Source: an uncultured Carnobacteriaceae bacterium
GTDB taxonomy: Bacteria > Bacillota > Bacilli > Lactobacillales > Aerococcaceae
Assembly (NCBI GenBank): GCA_938039195.1
Contig: CALHVK010000115.1
Span: 5,074 to 69,073 of the forward strand
DNA: 64,000 nt
Direction: 5' to 3'
Positions within the stretch are counted from its first letter, which is position 1. Each line of letters begins with the position of its first letter. A program made the position numbers and the translations under genes. The notes under the pieces were generated by a model. That model was not told where the DNA came from and did no database searches. It saw only the letters and a program-made list of their open reading frames with translations. Below are positions 1-12,279 of this stretch, one piece after another.

Positions 1-247
1 CAAGATTTCTCAAGAAGCGCAATCTGAATATGATGCAAACCGTAAATCTGCAGTAGGTACTGGGGACCGTTCTGAACGTATTCGTACGTACAACTTCCCA
101 CAAAACCGTGTTACAGATCACCGTATTGGTTTAACTCTTCAAAAGCTAGACCAAGTGTTAGCTGGAAAAATTGATGAAATTGTCGATGCTTTAATTCTTT
201 ATGATCACACAGAAAAATTGGAGCAATTAAATAATGGAAACAACTAA
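1..247 (+). CDS. prfA: Peptide chain release factor 1, C-terminal end (partial)
   Basis: The window opens inside this gene; the frame starting at base 2 runs to TAA at 245-247 and gives about 81 residues. The segment contains [17 protein letters not shown] and DHRIGLT, the conserved C-terminal signature of class I release factors. The GGQ loop lies upstream of the window. RF1 reads UAA and UAG at the ribosomal A site and triggers peptide release. The end overlaps the prmC start by 14 bases, so the release factor and its methyltransferase are translationally coupled. RF1 rather than RF2 is inferred from the prmC neighbour and because prfB lies elsewhere (34702). Confidence 0.93.
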   Translation, partial: KISQEAQSEYDANRKSAVGTGDRSERIRTYNFPQNRVTDHRIGLTLQKLDQVLAGKIDEIVDALILYDHTEKLEQLNNGNN

Positions 248-1109
248 TCCAACGAACCAAGAAGTCCTCATTAGGGCTTCTTGTTTTTTAGAAGAAAAAC
301 AACCGAAAATAGGACACAAAGAATGCCAGCACCTTGTTAGAGAATTGATGCTTTATAAAAATCAATGGACTTTATCTCAATTTTTATTAAATTTACGCCA
401 AGAGGCTACGGTGACTTTTGAAGACCTAGCGCCTGAGTTACTACGTCTTAGTGAGTTTGAACCACTGCAGCAAATTACAGGAGTGGCGGAGTTTCTAGGG
501 GAAGAATTTATGGTCACAAAGAATACCTTAATTCCTCGTCCAGAAACAGAAGAACTTGTTTTAAAAGCACAGTCGTTTTTAGAAAAGTGCCCTGTTGGGA
601 AGGTACTAGAAATTGGAGTCGGAACAGGATGCATTATTTTGAGTTTGGAAAGACTTGTTGGGCGACACCAATATATAGGGTGCGATATTTCAGAGGAAGC
701 ACTCGTTGTTGCTAAGAAGAACCGGGATAAGTTCCATCTTCAAACCGAATTCATATACAGCGATGTGTATAGCAATATTCCACAGGTGAAATTTGAGTGT
801 ATTATTAGTAATCCACCGTATATTGCTTTTTCTGAAGAAGGTTTAATGGATGAATCTGTTCGACGCTATGAACCGAAACAAGCGTTATTTGCAGAAAACG
901 AGGGGCTTGCGATTTACGAAAAGATTGCCCACCGCTTAGAAGAGTTTTTAACAGATAGCGGCCAGGCCTTTTTTGAAATTGGATTTAACCAAGGAACAAG
1001 CGTACAACGAATTTTTAGAGAAGCTTGTCCGAATCGAATAGTAACGATCCATAAAGACATTGCTGGAATGGACCGAATGATTATTGTTAGTGGAAAGGAG
1101 GCGCAGTAA
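234..1109 (+). CDS. prmC: Release factor glutamine methyltransferase PrmC/HemK
   Basis: 291 aa, normal length. PrmC uses S-adenosylmethionine to methylate the glutamine of the GGQ motif in RF1 and RF2. Visible motifs: IPRPETE at residues 100-106, the SAM-binding motif VLEIGVGTG near 124-132, and catalytic NPPY at 193-196, which together are diagnostic of the family. It overlaps prfA by 14 bases and shares a TAATG stop/start overlap with tsaC, so the three genes form one transcript. The N-terminal 90 residues are the helical domain that docks on the release factor. Assignment is close to certain. Confidence 0.95.
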   Translation: METTNPTNQEVLIRASCFLEEKQPKIGHKECQHLVRELMLYKNQWTLSQFLLNLRQEATVTFEDLAPELLRLSEFEPLQQITGVAEFLGEEFMVTKNTLIPRPETEELVLKAQSFLEKCPVGKVLEIGVGTGCIILSLERLVGRHQYIGCDISEEALVVAKKNRDKFHLQTEFIYSDVYSNIPQVKFECIISNPPYIAFSEEGLMDESVRRYEPKQALFAENEGLAIYEKIAHRLEEFLTDSGQAFFEIGFNQGTSVQRIFREACPNRIVTIHKDIAGMDRMIIVSGKEAQ

Positions 1110-2119
1110 TGGAAACACAAATTTTTACACAAGAAAACTTAGACTTTGCAGCACAGGCTTTACAACAAGGTGAAATTGTTTCTTTCCCTACGGAGACGGT
1201 ATATGGCTTAGGAGCGATTGCAACAAGTCAAGATGCCGTTCTAAAAGTCTTTGAAGCAAAAGGACGTCCAAGTGATAATCCACTCATTATTCATATTAGT
1301 GATATTCATCAAATGACTTCTACTGTAGAAGAAGTTCCTGAAATTGCGTTGACCTTAGCAAAAGCTTTCTGGCCAGGGCCACTCACAATGATTTTGAAGG
1401 CAAAACCAGGAATTTATGCTCCAGCATTATCTGCTGGACTTCCAACAGTGTCATTTCGTATGCCAAATCATCCAATCACATTAGAGTTAATCTCGAAAGT
1501 AGGAATTCCTCTTGTAGGGCCGAGTGCGAACCTTTCAACGAAGCCAAGTCCGACAAAAGTAGAGCATGTATTCGAAGATATGAATGGCCGTATTCGTGGG
1601 ATTGTGGATGGAGGTTCATCTACTGTTGGGGTTGAGTCAACGGTGATTGACTTAACAAATGAAGAAGGTCCTGTAATTTTAAGACCAGGTGTTATTACAA
1701 AGGATCAAATTGAATCAGTCATTGGGCCTATTCAATCTTCTGTCACGACAAAAACAGGAGAGAAGGAAGTACCGAAATCTCCTGGCATGAAATATCGTCA
1801 TTACGCACCAAAAACACCCGTATTTGTTGTTAGCGGAACAATTGAAGCTTTTGAAGAAGCGATCCATAAATACAAAGTACAGGGAAAAACAGTGGGTGTG
1901 ATGGCTCAAAACGCTATTGTAAAGATCGTTGAAAATCAAGTTGAAGGTACTTACAAGATGGGGACGAGCGTGGACGATATGAACCGTGCATTATTTGATG
2001 CTCTACGGTCATTGGATCACTTAAAATTAGATGTTATTTTAGCCGAAGCTGCTCTGGAAACAGGAGTAGGAATCGCGTATATGAATCGTTTGAAAAAAGC
2101 AGCATCAACCGTTCAATAG
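1109..2119 (+). CDS. tsaC: L-threonylcarbamoyladenylate synthase (Sua5/YwlC type)
   Basis: 336 aa, the long Sua5 form. It makes threonylcarbamoyl-AMP from threonine, bicarbonate and ATP, the first step of t6A37 formation on ANN-decoding tRNAs. The YrdC-like domain covers about residues 10-195 with FPTETVYGLG (26-35) and KGRPSDNPL (51-59). SPGMKYRHYAP (223-233) marks the linker to the C-terminal Sua5 domain (about 235-336). The start ATG uses the last base of the prmC stop codon. Partners TsaB (44838) and TsaD (46646) are in the same window. The prmC-ywlC-glyA-upp order is conserved in Bacilli. Confidence 0.94.
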   Translation: METQIFTQENLDFAAQALQQGEIVSFPTETVYGLGAIATSQDAVLKVFEAKGRPSDNPLIIHISDIHQMTSTVEEVPEIALTLAKAFWPGPLTMILKAKPGIYAPALSAGLPTVSFRMPNHPITLELISKVGIPLVGPSANLSTKPSPTKVEHVFEDMNGRIRGIVDGGSSTVGVESTVIDLTNEEGPVILRPGVITKDQIESVIGPIQSSVTTKTGEKEVPKSPGMKYRHYAPKTPVFVVSGTIEAFEEAIHKYKVQGKTVGVMAQNAIVKIVENQVEGTYKMGTSVDDMNRALFDALRSLDHLKLDVILAEAALETGVGIAYMNRLKKAASTVQ

Positions 2120-2194
2120 AAGAACTCATAGGTTTTCTACAAAAGCCGATAATGTGATAAAATAGAAAAGGTAAGAAAAGAAAGGGGTAGTTGA

Positions 2195-3427
2195 ATGAGT
2201 CAATTTACAGAAGATAAAATCATCTTTGAGACGATTGAAAAAGAATTACATCGTCAACAACAAGGGATTGAATTAATTGCATCAGAAAACTTCGTATCTG
2301 AAGGAGTTTTACGTGCACAAGGAAGTATTTTAACGAATAAATATGCAGAAGGGTATCCAGGACGTCGCTACTATGGCGGATGTGAATACGTGGATGTCAT
2401 CGAGCAATTAGCGATTGATCGTGTAAAAGAATTGTTTGGTGCAGAATATGCCAATGTTCAACCACACTCAGGTTCTCAAGCAAATATGGCTGCCTATCGT
2501 GCGCTAGTAAAAAAAGGCGATAAGATTTTAGGGATGGATTTAAACCATGGTGGACACTTGACTCACGGAATGGGAGTAAACTTCTCTGGACAAGATTATC
2601 ACTTTATTTCTTATGGAGTAAATCCAGAAACTGAAACAATCGATTATGATGAATTAGAACGTATCGCTAAAGAAGAAAAACCACAATTAATCGTGGCTGG
2701 AGCATCAGCATACCCACGTGAGATTGACTTCAAACGCATTAGCGAAATTGCTAAAGAAGTGGGAGCTTACTTTATGGTGGATATGGCCCATATCGCTGGC
2801 TTAGTTGCTAAAGGGGCTCATCAAAATCCAGTTCCATATGCCGATGTTGTGACATCAACAACACATAAAACATTACGTGGACCACGTGGCGGTTTAATTT
2901 TAGCAAAAGAAGAATTTGGTAAAAAATTAAATAGTGCTATCTTCCCAGGAATCCAAGGGGGACCTCTAGAACACGTGATTGCTGGTAAAGCAGTTGCATT
3001 CCACGAAGCGCTTCAACCAGCGTTTGGTGAGTATATCGAGCAAGTCGTGAAAAATGCAAAAGCAATGGCGCAAGTTTTTGAAGGAACAGTGATTCGTGCG
3101 ATTTCAGGCGGAACAGATAACCATCTACTACTCCTCGATATTAAAGAAACTGGATTAAACGGAAAAGAAGCACAAGAATTACTGGATACTGTTGGTATTA
3201 CAGTGAATAAAAATGCTATTCCATTTGATACATTACCACCAGTAAAAACAAGTGGTATTCGTGTCGGTACAGCTGCAATTACAACACGTGGTTTCGATGA
3301 AGCTGCGGCGAAAAAAGTAGCTGAGTTAATCCTTACAACATTAACACATTCTGAAAATGAAGAAGTATTAAATCAGGTTCGTACTGAAGTGAAACAGTTA
3401 ACTGAAACTTTCAAATTATACGCGTAA
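2195..3427 (+). CDS. glyA: Serine hydroxymethyltransferase
   Basis: 410 aa. This PLP enzyme interconverts serine and glycine while loading tetrahydrofolate with a one-carbon unit. [13 protein letters not shown] holds the PLP-binding lysine at K225. DMAHIAGL (196-203) contains the aspartate that contacts the PLP ring nitrogen, and ENFVS and [13 protein letters not shown] are in place near the N-terminus. The start follows AAAGGGG at about 2181-2187. A 75-base gap separates it from tsaC and may hold a weak promoter, although I could not define a convincing -35/-10 pair. Length and motifs leave little doubt. Confidence 0.96.
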   Translation: MSQFTEDKIIFETIEKELHRQQQGIELIASENFVSEGVLRAQGSILTNKYAEGYPGRRYYGGCEYVDVIEQLAIDRVKELFGAEYANVQPHSGSQANMAAYRALVKKGDKILGMDLNHGGHLTHGMGVNFSGQDYHFISYGVNPETETIDYDELERIAKEEKPQLIVAGASAYPREIDFKRISEIAKEVGAYFMVDMAHIAGLVAKGAHQNPVPYADVVTSTTHKTLRGPRGGLILAKEEFGKKLNSAIFPGIQGGPLEHVIAGKAVAFHEALQPAFGEYIEQVVKNAKAMAQVFEGTVIRAISGGTDNHLLLLDIKETGLNGKEAQELLDTVGITVNKNAIPFDTLPPVKTSGIRVGTAAITTRGFDEAAAKKVAELILTTLTHSENEEVLNQVRTEVKQLTETFKLYA

Positions 3428-3557
3428 CGAAGTAAATGTAAAGGATTGTTTCAGATTATGAAAATAATAATAAGTTTTCATACTGAGACTAGATATTTAA
3501 CTGGTTTTTAGGTAAAATAATAGGAGTGACACTAATGTATTGGAAGGAGAATGACAA

Positions 3558-4193
3558 ATGGGTAATTTTCACGTACTTGATCATCCGTTAATTCAACATA
3601 AATTAACAATGATTCGTCAAAAGGATTGTGGAACAAAGGTTTTCCGCGAAGTTGTAAACGAAATTTCAATGCTAATGGCTTATGAGGTTTCTAGAGATCT
3701 GCCTCTTGAAGATGTAGAAATCGAAACCCCACTTGTTAAAACAACATTGAAGACGTTGGCTGGTAAAAAAGTAGCTATCATTCCGATTCTGCGTGCAGGA
3801 CTTGGAATGGTGGATGGAATTCTCGAATTAATCCCAGCTGCCAAAATTGGGCACGTTGGTATGTATCGTGATCATGACACATTGCAACCCGTTGAGTATT
3901 TCGTGAAGTTACCTTCAGATATTTCTGAAAGACAATTATTTGTCGTTGATCCTATGTTAGCTACAGGAGGCTCTGCCGTAGCCGCTATTGACGCACTATT
4001 GAAGCGTGGTGCACAACCAAGCTCCATTAAGTTCTGCTGTTTAGTAGCAGCGCCTGAAGGGGTAGAAGTCCTTCGTAAAGCACATCCAGATATCGACATC
4101 TATGCAGCAGCATTAGATGAGAGATTGAATGAACATGGATACATTCTTCCAGGATTAGGAGATGCTGGAGATCGTTTATTCGGAACCAAATAA
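3558..4193 (+). CDS. upp: Uracil phosphoribosyltransferase
   Basis: 211 aa. It salvages uracil with PRPP to form UMP in the cytoplasm. The PRPP-binding loop is [10 protein letters not shown] at residues 131-140, and the uracil-binding end [13 protein letters not shown] is present near residue 195. The start follows GGAAGGAG (about 3540-3547). A 130-base gap separates it from glyA. The gene lies just upstream of the ATP synthase operon, as in Bacillus and relatives. No PyrR-type leader is visible. Function is secure. Confidence 0.96.
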   Translation: MGNFHVLDHPLIQHKLTMIRQKDCGTKVFREVVNEISMLMAYEVSRDLPLEDVEIETPLVKTTLKTLAGKKVAIIPILRAGLGMVDGILELIPAAKIGHVGMYRDHDTLQPVEYFVKLPSDISERQLFVVDPMLATGGSAVAAIDALLKRGAQPSSIKFCCLVAAPEGVEVLRKAHPDIDIYAAALDERLNEHGYILPGLGDAGDRLFGTK

Positions 4194-4232
4194 TAAATTA
4201 ATGTAGTCAACGCTTTTGCGATAGACTATTGC

Positions 4233-4309
4233 CACCAAATCTGACAATAATCACCGTACTGAGCGAACGCTTCAAAGTATAGGATTATTGTCAGTTTTTT
4301 TATTTGGTG
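4233..4309 (+). terminator. Two-part hairpin between upp and atpB
   Basis: A perfect 12-bp inverted repeat, CTGACAATAATC (4241-4252) and GATTATTGTCAG (4283-4294), is followed by TTTTTTT, so it can act as an intrinsic terminator for upp despite a 30-base loop. A second perfect 8-bp pair, CACCAAAT (4233-4240) and ATTTGGTG (4302-4309), encloses the stem and brackets the T-run. The outer arm ends about 22 bases before the atpB start. Termination is inferred; a role in controlling read-through into the atp operon is possible. Confidence 0.65.
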
Positions 4310-4331
4310 TAAAGGAGGGGAAATAAGAAGC

Positions 4332-5284
<953 letters not shown>

Positions 5285-5324
5285 ATCCATATGTGGAATT
5301 ATTGTCGTAAAGGAGGGGTGAGCG

Positions 5325-5831
5325 ATGTTTGAAGTCATGTTATCAGGTAATATCAGTACAGTTTTAGGCGACACTTTAGTCGTATTAATTTCAATGACGT
5401 TGTTACTCTTCTTGGTAAAATACTTTGCTTGGGATAAAGTAAACGCCATGTTAGAAGCTCGTCGTGAGAAAATTACAAAAGATTTAGATGAGGCCGCTGA
5501 AAAGAGAAAAGCTGCAGAAGAAATTCAAGCAAATGCAAATGAGATTATCCATAATGCAGAAATGAAAGGCAGCGAAATTTTAGATAACGCTCGCGAAGCA
5601 GCTTCAAAAACGCAAGATGAAATGATTAAAGAGGGTAAGAATGTAGTCTCTCGTATGAAAGCAGAAGGACAGCGCGAAGTAGATTCGATGAAACAACGCG
5701 CTATTGCTCAAGTACAAGATGAAATTGTTGACCTATCCATTCAGCTTGCTAGTCAAATTCTTGAAAAAGAAGTGACACCAGAAAGACATCAAGAAGTGAT
5801 TGAGTCCTTCATTAAGGGGTTGGAAGGCTAA
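5325..5831 (+). CDS. atpF: ATP synthase Fo subunit b
   Basis: 168 aa. Subunit b is the peripheral stalk that holds F1 to subunit a. One membrane helix lies near residues 12-34. A long charged coiled coil follows to about residue 140, including runs such as LEARREKITKDLDEAAEKR. The start follows AAAGGAGGGGTGAGCG. The stop and the atpH start overlap as TAATG. Length is typical. Confidence 0.94.
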   Translation: MFEVMLSGNISTVLGDTLVVLISMTLLLFLVKYFAWDKVNAMLEARREKITKDLDEAAEKRKAAEEIQANANEIIHNAEMKGSEILDNAREAASKTQDEMIKEGKNVVSRMKAEGQREVDSMKQRAIAQVQDEIVDLSIQLASQILEKEVTPERHQEVIESFIKGLEG

Positions 5832-6373
5832 TGGTAAAATATCACAAAGATATCGTTAAAGAAGCCAGCCATTTTTATGCAAAGGCAAAATACGAAGGCC
5901 ATTTAGAGCAAGTGACAAGAGAAATTCAAGCCATTTTAGCAGGAATTCACAATACGTCAACGTTTAGACAGATGATGCATTTAGAACATGTTTCTTATGA
6001 CAAAAAACTCTCTGTATTAGAGTCTGCATTTGGCCACTTATCGAAGGAAACGCAAGAGTACTTAGCAACTTTCCCATCTGAAGATGGATCAATGAATGTT
6101 GTAGAAGCACTTGAAGCTTTCTTAGATATTTATAATGCCAATAAATTAGAAATTATTTCGGCGATTCCTTTAACGGAGGAACAGATTGATCGTATTGCTA
6201 TAGCGTTCCAAAACAAAACCAATAAAGAATTCGATTCTTGGGTGAATACCGTGGATCCTTCAGTGATTGGTGGAGTTCAATTAAAAACTAAAGAGTTCTT
6301 ATTAGATGGAACAATCGCAAATAAATTAAAACAATTCAAAGAGAAAATTAGCCAAACAGGAATAAAGAGGTGA
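5831..6373 (+). CDS. atpH: ATP synthase F1 subunit delta
   Basis: 180 aa, usual length for delta (OSCP), which joins the b stalk to the top of the alpha/beta hexamer. The family is divergent in sequence. The assignment rests on length, position between atpF and atpA, and the conserved end pattern VDPSVIGGVQLKTKEFLLDGTI (about residues 140-161). The start overlaps the atpF stop, which suggests translational coupling. Nothing unusual was seen. Confidence 0.92.
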   Translation: MVKYHKDIVKEASHFYAKAKYEGHLEQVTREIQAILAGIHNTSTFRQMMHLEHVSYDKKLSVLESAFGHLSKETQEYLATFPSEDGSMNVVEALEAFLDIYNANKLEIISAIPLTEEQIDRIAIAFQNKTNKEFDSWVNTVDPSVIGGVQLKTKEFLLDGTIANKLKQFKEKISQTGIKR

Positions 6374-6383
6374 GATGGCATAA

Positions 6384-7892
6384 ATGGAAATGAGTAATAT
6401 TACAGCGAGAATTCGTGACCAAATCGCTTCTTTTGAAACAAAAGAACAGATTGAAGAAATCGGTGAAGTATCGTTCATCGGGGACGGAATTGCTCGTGTC
6501 ATCGGTCTTACAAATGTAATGGCTGGGGAATTAGTAGAATTTGACAATGGCGCATATGGAATGGCTCAAAACTTAGAGAAGAATGACGTAGGGGTTATCA
6601 TCTTTGGCTCTTATGAAAATATTCATGAAGGTGAACCTGTAAAACGTACAGGACGTATTTTAGACGTACCTGTAGGAGATGCGCTTATTGGACGTGTTGT
6701 TGATGCTTTAGGTCGTCCAATCGATGGTTTAGGTGCTATCGAAACAACAAAAAAACGTCCAGTAGAAAATGAAGCGCCTGGCGTTATGCAACGTCAAAGC
6801 GTTAAACAATCATTACCAACGGGATTAAAAGTAGTAGATGCTTTAGTACCAATTGGTAAAGGGCAACGTGAGTTAATCATTGGTGACCGTAAAACTGGTA
6901 AAACAAGTATTGCAGTGGATGCCATTTTGAATCAAAAAGGCAAAGATACATTATGTATTTATGTAGCTATTGGTCAAAAAGAATCTACGGTTAAGGCTCT
7001 TGTAGAAACATTGAAACGTTACGGCGCAATGGAATATACAACAGTTGTATCCGCTAGTGCCTCTCAACCAGCACCAATGCTTTATATTGCACCATATGCA
7101 GGTACAGCAATGGGTGAAGAGTGGATGTACCAAGGTCGCGATGTATTGATTATCTATGATGATCTATCAAAACAAGCAGCGGCTTATCGTGAAATTTCCC
7201 TATTACTTCGCCGTCCACCAGGTCGTGAAGCATATCCAGGGGATGTATTCTACTTGCACTCACGTTTATTAGAACGTGCGGCTAAATTAAGCGATGAATT
7301 AGGCGGAGGATCATTAACAGCCTTACCAATCATCGAAACACAAGCTGGAGATATTTCTGCATATATCCCAACAAACGTAATCTCTATTACTGATGGACAA
7401 ATCTTCTTAGAAAGTGACTTGTTCTATTCAGGGGTACGTCCAGGGTTATCAGCCGGATTATCTGTATCGCGTGTTGGGGGTTCTGCCCAAATTAAAGCGA
7501 TGAAAAAAGTTTCCGGTACATTACGTATCGACTTAGCAAGTTACCGTGAATTAGAAGCCTTCACACAATTTGGTTCTGATTTAGATGCGGCAACTCAACA
7601 AAAATTAAATCGTGGTAAACGTACGGTAGAAGTCTTAAAACAAGATGTTCACCAACCATTACCTATCGAGTATCAAGTATCGATTTTATTTGCTTTAACA
7701 CATGGTTTATTAGATGCGATTCCAATTGATCGTATTAAACCATTTGAAAAAGCGCTATATCAACATTTAGAAAGCGAACATAGAGATTTATTAAATGAAA
7801 TCCGCGATCAACATGTGATTTCGGATGAAGAGAAATTCTATAAAGTAATTGAGAATTTCAAACAAATTCATTTATTTGAACGTGTTCAATAA
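6384..7892 (+). CDS. atpA: ATP synthase F1 subunit alpha
   Basis: 502 aa, normal length. Alpha subunits alternate with beta in the hexamer and carry the non-catalytic nucleotide sites. The P-loop GDRKTGKT lies at residues 167-174. The segment [17 protein letters not shown] (about 351-367) holds the arginine that reaches into the beta catalytic site. Two in-frame ATG codons lie at 6384 and 6390; both are within reach of AGAGGTGAG (6366-6374), and the second would start MSNITARI. The gene is 10 bases downstream of atpH. Confidence 0.96.
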   Translation: MEMSNITARIRDQIASFETKEQIEEIGEVSFIGDGIARVIGLTNVMAGELVEFDNGAYGMAQNLEKNDVGVIIFGSYENIHEGEPVKRTGRILDVPVGDALIGRVVDALGRPIDGLGAIETTKKRPVENEAPGVMQRQSVKQSLPTGLKVVDALVPIGKGQRELIIGDRKTGKTSIAVDAILNQKGKDTLCIYVAIGQKESTVKALVETLKRYGAMEYTTVVSASASQPAPMLYIAPYAGTAMGEEWMYQGRDVLIIYDDLSKQAAAYREISLLLRRPPGREAYPGDVFYLHSRLLERAAKLSDELGGGSLTALPIIETQAGDISAYIPTNVISITDGQIFLESDLFYSGVRPGLSAGLSVSRVGGSAQIKAMKKVSGTLRIDLASYRELEAFTQFGSDLDAATQQKLNRGKRTVEVLKQDVHQPLPIEYQVSILFALTHGLLDAIPIDRIKPFEKALYQHLESEHRDLLNEIRDQHVISDEEKFYKVIENFKQIHLFERVQ

Positions 7893-7916
7893 GCGTAGAA
7901 AGGAGAGGTGACCTGA

Positions 7917-8849
7917 ATGACGGCTTCCTTAAATGATTTAAAGAAGAGAATTGTTTCAACAAAGAAAACAAGTCAAATCACTAGCGCCATGCAGATGGTT
8001 TCTGCAGCAAAATTAGCAAAATCAGAGCAAGCAGTGCGTCACTATCAAGACTACGCTCAAAAAATCCGTGAAGTTGTAACTCACTTACTATACGCAAATC
8101 ACAATAAAGAAGTTGTAGAGGAAACGACAGAAGAAGGAGCAGAAGAAGTAACTTCTTTTATCGACTATCACGACTTATTAATTGAACGTCCGGTTCAAAA
8201 GACTGGATACTTAGTGATTTCATCTGACCAAGGACTTGCTGGGAGTTACAACTCTTCCATTTTCCAATCAACAAGAGAAATGTTAGAGTTAGACCACCAA
8301 TCTAAGGATGAATATGTTATCTTAACGATTGGGGATGCTGCAAGTCGCTTCTTCAAAAAAATGGGAATAGATGTACGTCTAGAAATTAATGATGTGTCTG
8401 ATATTCCAACCTTTGAAGAAGTAAGAAAGATTGTGTCAAGTGCGGTCCAAATGTTCCGTGACGGTGAATTTGATGAGTTTTACGTTTGCTATAATCACCA
8501 TGTAAACGCACTGTTATCAAACTACCGTGTTGAAAAAATGCTGCCAATTATCGACTTGGATGAAGAAGAAGCAAAAGAGTACGAATTGGATTATATTTTC
8601 GAACCAAACAAGGAAATTATTATGGACATCTTGCTCCCACAATACGCAGAATCGCTTATTTACGGAGCTATTATCGATGCAAAATCAGCAGAACATGCAT
8701 CTCGCATGACTGCGATGAGAAGTGCTACGGATAATGCCAAAGAATTGATTAGTAACTTAACACAAGATTTAAACCAGAGACGACAAGCGCATATTACACA
8801 AGAAATTACAGAAATTGTCGGTGGAGCAGCCGCTCTGGAAGAACATTAG
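7917..8849 (+). CDS. atpG: ATP synthase F1 subunit gamma
   Basis: 310 aa, somewhat longer than the usual 285-290. Gamma is the central rotor shaft. The N-terminal helix (RIVSTKKTSQITSAMQMVSA) and the C-terminal helix (MRSATDNAKELISNLT) are both clear. The extra length is an acidic stretch around residues 65-90, rich in Glu, before the Rossmann-like core that begins near YLVISSDQGLAGSYN. Insertions here are known in lactic acid bacteria and would be surface-exposed. The start follows GAAAGGAGAGGTG. Confidence 0.95.
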   Translation: MTASLNDLKKRIVSTKKTSQITSAMQMVSAAKLAKSEQAVRHYQDYAQKIREVVTHLLYANHNKEVVEETTEEGAEEVTSFIDYHDLLIERPVQKTGYLVISSDQGLAGSYNSSIFQSTREMLELDHQSKDEYVILTIGDAASRFFKKMGIDVRLEINDVSDIPTFEEVRKIVSSAVQMFRDGEFDEFYVCYNHHVNALLSNYRVEKMLPIIDLDEEEAKEYELDYIFEPNKEIIMDILLPQYAESLIYGAIIDAKSAEHASRMTAMRSATDNAKELISNLTQDLNQRRQAHITQEITEIVGGAAALEEH

Positions 8850-8857
8850 GATTTTAG

Positions 8858-10296
<1,439 letters not shown>

Positions 10297-10297
<1 letters not shown>

Positions 10298-10725
10298 TGA
10301 TGGCTGAACATGAATTACTGGTCGTTGTCACAACACCAGAAGGAAAAGTGTATAACCATCGTTCCTATTCTGTGAGTGCCGATGCAGTCGATGGCGGAAT
10401 CACCATACTACCGCATCATGCTCCAATCATGCTTCCTTTAAAAATCGGAGCACTTCGAGTGAAACGATTCTTAGAGGATTCACCAACTGATTATATTGCA
10501 ATCGGTGGTGGAGTTATGGAAGTGCGGGATAATGTCGTAACAATCATTGCTAACGTAGCTGAACGTGCTAGAGACATTGACGTGACTCGTGCAGAGCAAG
10601 CAAAAGATAAAGCTGAAAAAGTAATTAGCGATAGTAGTCGTTCTCAAAGTGATGTAGAGCGTGCGAAAATCGCTTTAAGTAAGGCGATTAACCGTATTGG
10701 TGTTTCTAAACATAGAAGAAAATAA
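10297..10725 (+). CDS. atpC: ATP synthase F1 subunit epsilon
   Basis: 142 aa. Epsilon sits at the foot of the rotor and can inhibit ATP hydrolysis. The N-terminal beta-barrel (about 1-88) includes GGITILPHHAPIMLPLKIG, a recognisable family segment. The C-terminal helical hairpin covers about 90-140. Start codons ATG-ATG at 10297 and 10300 are adjacent; the first overlaps the atpD stop. The gene closes the atp operon and is followed at once by a strong terminator. Confidence 0.94.
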
Positions 10726-10754
10726 AAACGAGAGGATGCTTCATCCTCTCGTTT
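10726..10754 (+). terminator. Hairpin at the end of the atp operon
   Basis: A perfect 13-bp inverted repeat, AAACGAGAGGATG (10726-10738) and CATCCTCTCGTTT (10742-10754), has a 3-base loop and starts directly after the atpC stop codon. The U-run is short, so it may act together with the next hairpin. Confidence 0.8.
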
Positions 10755-10766
10755 ATTGTTGAAACG

Positions 10767-10799
10767 AAAAAACTAGCAGAGATTTCTGCTAGTTTTTTT
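10767..10799. terminator. Bidirectional terminator between convergent atpC and the thioredoxin-like gene
   Basis: Perfect 14-bp arms AAAAAACTAGCAGA (10767-10780) and TCTGCTAGTTTTTT (10785-10798) give an A-run/T-run hairpin that can stop transcription from either side. Confidence 0.85.
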
Positions 10800-10803
10800 G
10801 ATT

Positions 10804-11295
10804 TTATAAGATTTCTTTGATGTAGGTCTCGAGTTCTTCTTGAGTCAGAACGCCGGCTGTTTTCTTAACAATATTTCCATCTTTATCCACAAAGATAAGT
10901 GTTGGAATTTCTGTAATCTCGTGATATTTTTGGAAGCTTGAATCAACATCCGCATAATAGTTGAGAGATAGAGAGTGTTCTTTTAAGTATTTCTTTCCAT
11001 TCTCAATGGGTTCTTTTTGACTGATCATCGCTACACCAACAAATTCAACTTTGTCCGCATATTTTTCTTTTAATGTATTTAAAATAGGGAGCTCTTGTTG
11101 GCAATCTGGGCACCAACTTGCCCAAGCGTAGTAGACTGTTGGCTTTCCGTTAAAGTCTTTTTCAGTTAATTTTTTCCCGCTTGCGTCTTGGAATACGACG
11201 TTTGCATCAGCAGGCTTGCTGTTTGATGGTAATAAATAAAATGTAGCTAATCCTGCAACCATCAGTGCTGCAAGAGCCAATAAAAGTTTTTTCAT
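10804..11295 (-). CDS. Membrane-anchored thioredoxin-like (TlpA/ResA family) protein
   Basis: 163 aa. The N-terminus (residues 4-22) is a hydrophobic anchor or signal sequence without a lipobox cysteine, so the domain should face outside. The redoxin domain carries WCPDC at 61-65, a CxxC site in an extracytoplasmic thioredoxin fold, and a cis-Pro segment (EITEIPTLIFVD) near 125-136. It probably reduces or oxidises thiols of exported proteins. It is the last gene of a four-gene minus-strand operon with PPOX, glutathione peroxidase and HAD genes, which supports a redox-homeostasis role. The substrate is unknown. Confidence 0.85.
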   Translation of the reverse strand: MKKLLLALAALMVAGLATFYLLPSNSKPADANVVFQDASGKKLTEKDFNGKPTVYYAWASWCPDCQQELPILNTLKEKYADKVEFVGVAMISQKEPIENGKKYLKEHSLSLNYYADVDSSFQKYHEITEIPTLIFVDKDGNIVKKTAGVLTQEELETYIKEIL

Positions 11296-11314
11296 AAAAT
11301 CCTCTTTCTAATGA

Positions 11315-11740
11315 TTATTCGTGAATATCAAACACGTATTTGTGGCCTTGTGTAAGGCTATGGTAGAATCCTTTACCGTCATATAAGTGGAATACTTGTA
11401 CGCCAGCAATGTCTTCTTCGTTAGGGTAAACATCTTTTACGAATGGGTTATCTTTAAGAACTTCTTCAAGACGTTCACGACCGATTTCTTTTACAACACC
11501 TTCGATACGAATGACTTGGATTAAGTAATCCTCGCTCTTCATAGCAGTAATGGCAACTTTTTGGTTATTTTGTAGTTGTTTGTAGAAGTTTGTTTTTGGA
11601 CTAGTCATAAAGAACACGCCTTTTTCGTTTGCAACACCAATATGGATATGACGCGCATGAGGTTGGTTGTTCTCATCTGCAGTCGCAATAACTGCTACAT
11701 TCATTTCTTCTAAAATACGTAAAATTTCATTGACTTCCAT
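11315..11740 (-). CDS. Pyridoxamine 5'-phosphate oxidase-family (PPOX class) flavoprotein
   Basis: 141 aa single-domain split-barrel protein. It has the features of PPOX/FMN-binding proteins: VAVIATADENNQPHARHIHIG near the N-terminus, then FFMTSPKTNFYKQLQNNQKVA, a typical FMN-phosphate contact strand. These small proteins bind FMN, F420 or haem in different branches, so the substrate cannot be assigned from sequence. It is too short for true PdxH. It lies 46 bases after the glutathione peroxidase gene and 19 before the thioredoxin-like gene on the same strand. Confidence 0.82.
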   Translation of the reverse strand: MEVNEILRILEEMNVAVIATADENNQPHARHIHIGVANEKGVFFMTSPKTNFYKQLQNNQKVAITAMKSEDYLIQVIRIEGVVKEIGRERLEEVLKDNPFVKDVYPNEEDIAGVQVFHLYDGKGFYHSLTQGHKYVFDIHE

Positions 11741-11786
11741 GGTGATTTCTCCTAACTGTTTTCTTTTTATTTTATCATAGATTGTT

Positions 11787-12263
11787 TTATGAAAGAAGAC
11801 TTGCGATTTCGTCTCGAATTTGTTCAGGCGTTGTAGTAGGGGCGAAACGTTTCAAAATCGTTCCATCTTTTGCTACGAGGAATTTTGTAAAGTTCCATTT
11901 AACCTTTTCGCCGAGAAGACCAGCAGTTTCTTTCTTTAATAACTCAAATAATGGATGTGTTTCAGGCCCATTAACTTTTACCTTACCAAACATTGGGAAA
12001 GTCGTATTGTATGTCAATTGGCAATGTGCGACTGCTTGTTCAGCTGTGAGAGGTTCTTGGCCAGCAAATTGATTGCAAGGGAATCCAAGAACTGTGAATC
12101 CTTTGTCCTTGAACTCTAAATAGAGTTTTTCTAGACCGTCAAATTGTGGAGCGAGTCCGCATCCACTTGCTGTGTTCACAATTAGTAGTAATTGTCCTTT
12201 ATAGTCTTCTAGAGTAGTTACATCTCCACTGACTGTAGGGACTTCAATTTCATAAATTGACAT
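11787..12263 (-). CDS. gpx: Glutathione/thioredoxin peroxidase
   Basis: 158 aa. The enzyme reduces hydroperoxides in the cytoplasm. The peroxidatic cysteine is C35 in NTASGCGLAPQ. FPCNQF (61-66, with C63) and WNFTKFLV (123-130) complete the family signature with the Gln and Trp of the catalytic site. C63 and C81 are candidates for a resolving cysteine, as in thioredoxin-dependent members. This is the cysteine form, not selenocysteine. It sits 16 bases downstream of the HAD gene in the minus-strand redox operon. Confidence 0.92.
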   Translation of the reverse strand: MSIYEIEVPTVSGDVTTLEDYKGQLLLIVNTASGCGLAPQFDGLEKLYLEFKDKGFTVLGFPCNQFAGQEPLTAEQAVAHCQLTYNTTFPMFGKVKVNGPETHPLFELLKKETAGLLGEKVKWNFTKFLVAKDGTILKRFAPTTTPEQIRDEIASLLS

Positions 12264-12279
12264 TCATTTTCCTTCTTTC

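Noticed and set aside
11782..12072. 96-codon plus-strand frame over the glutathione peroxidase gene.
   Set aside because: Antisense shadow of a gene with clear catalytic motifs.
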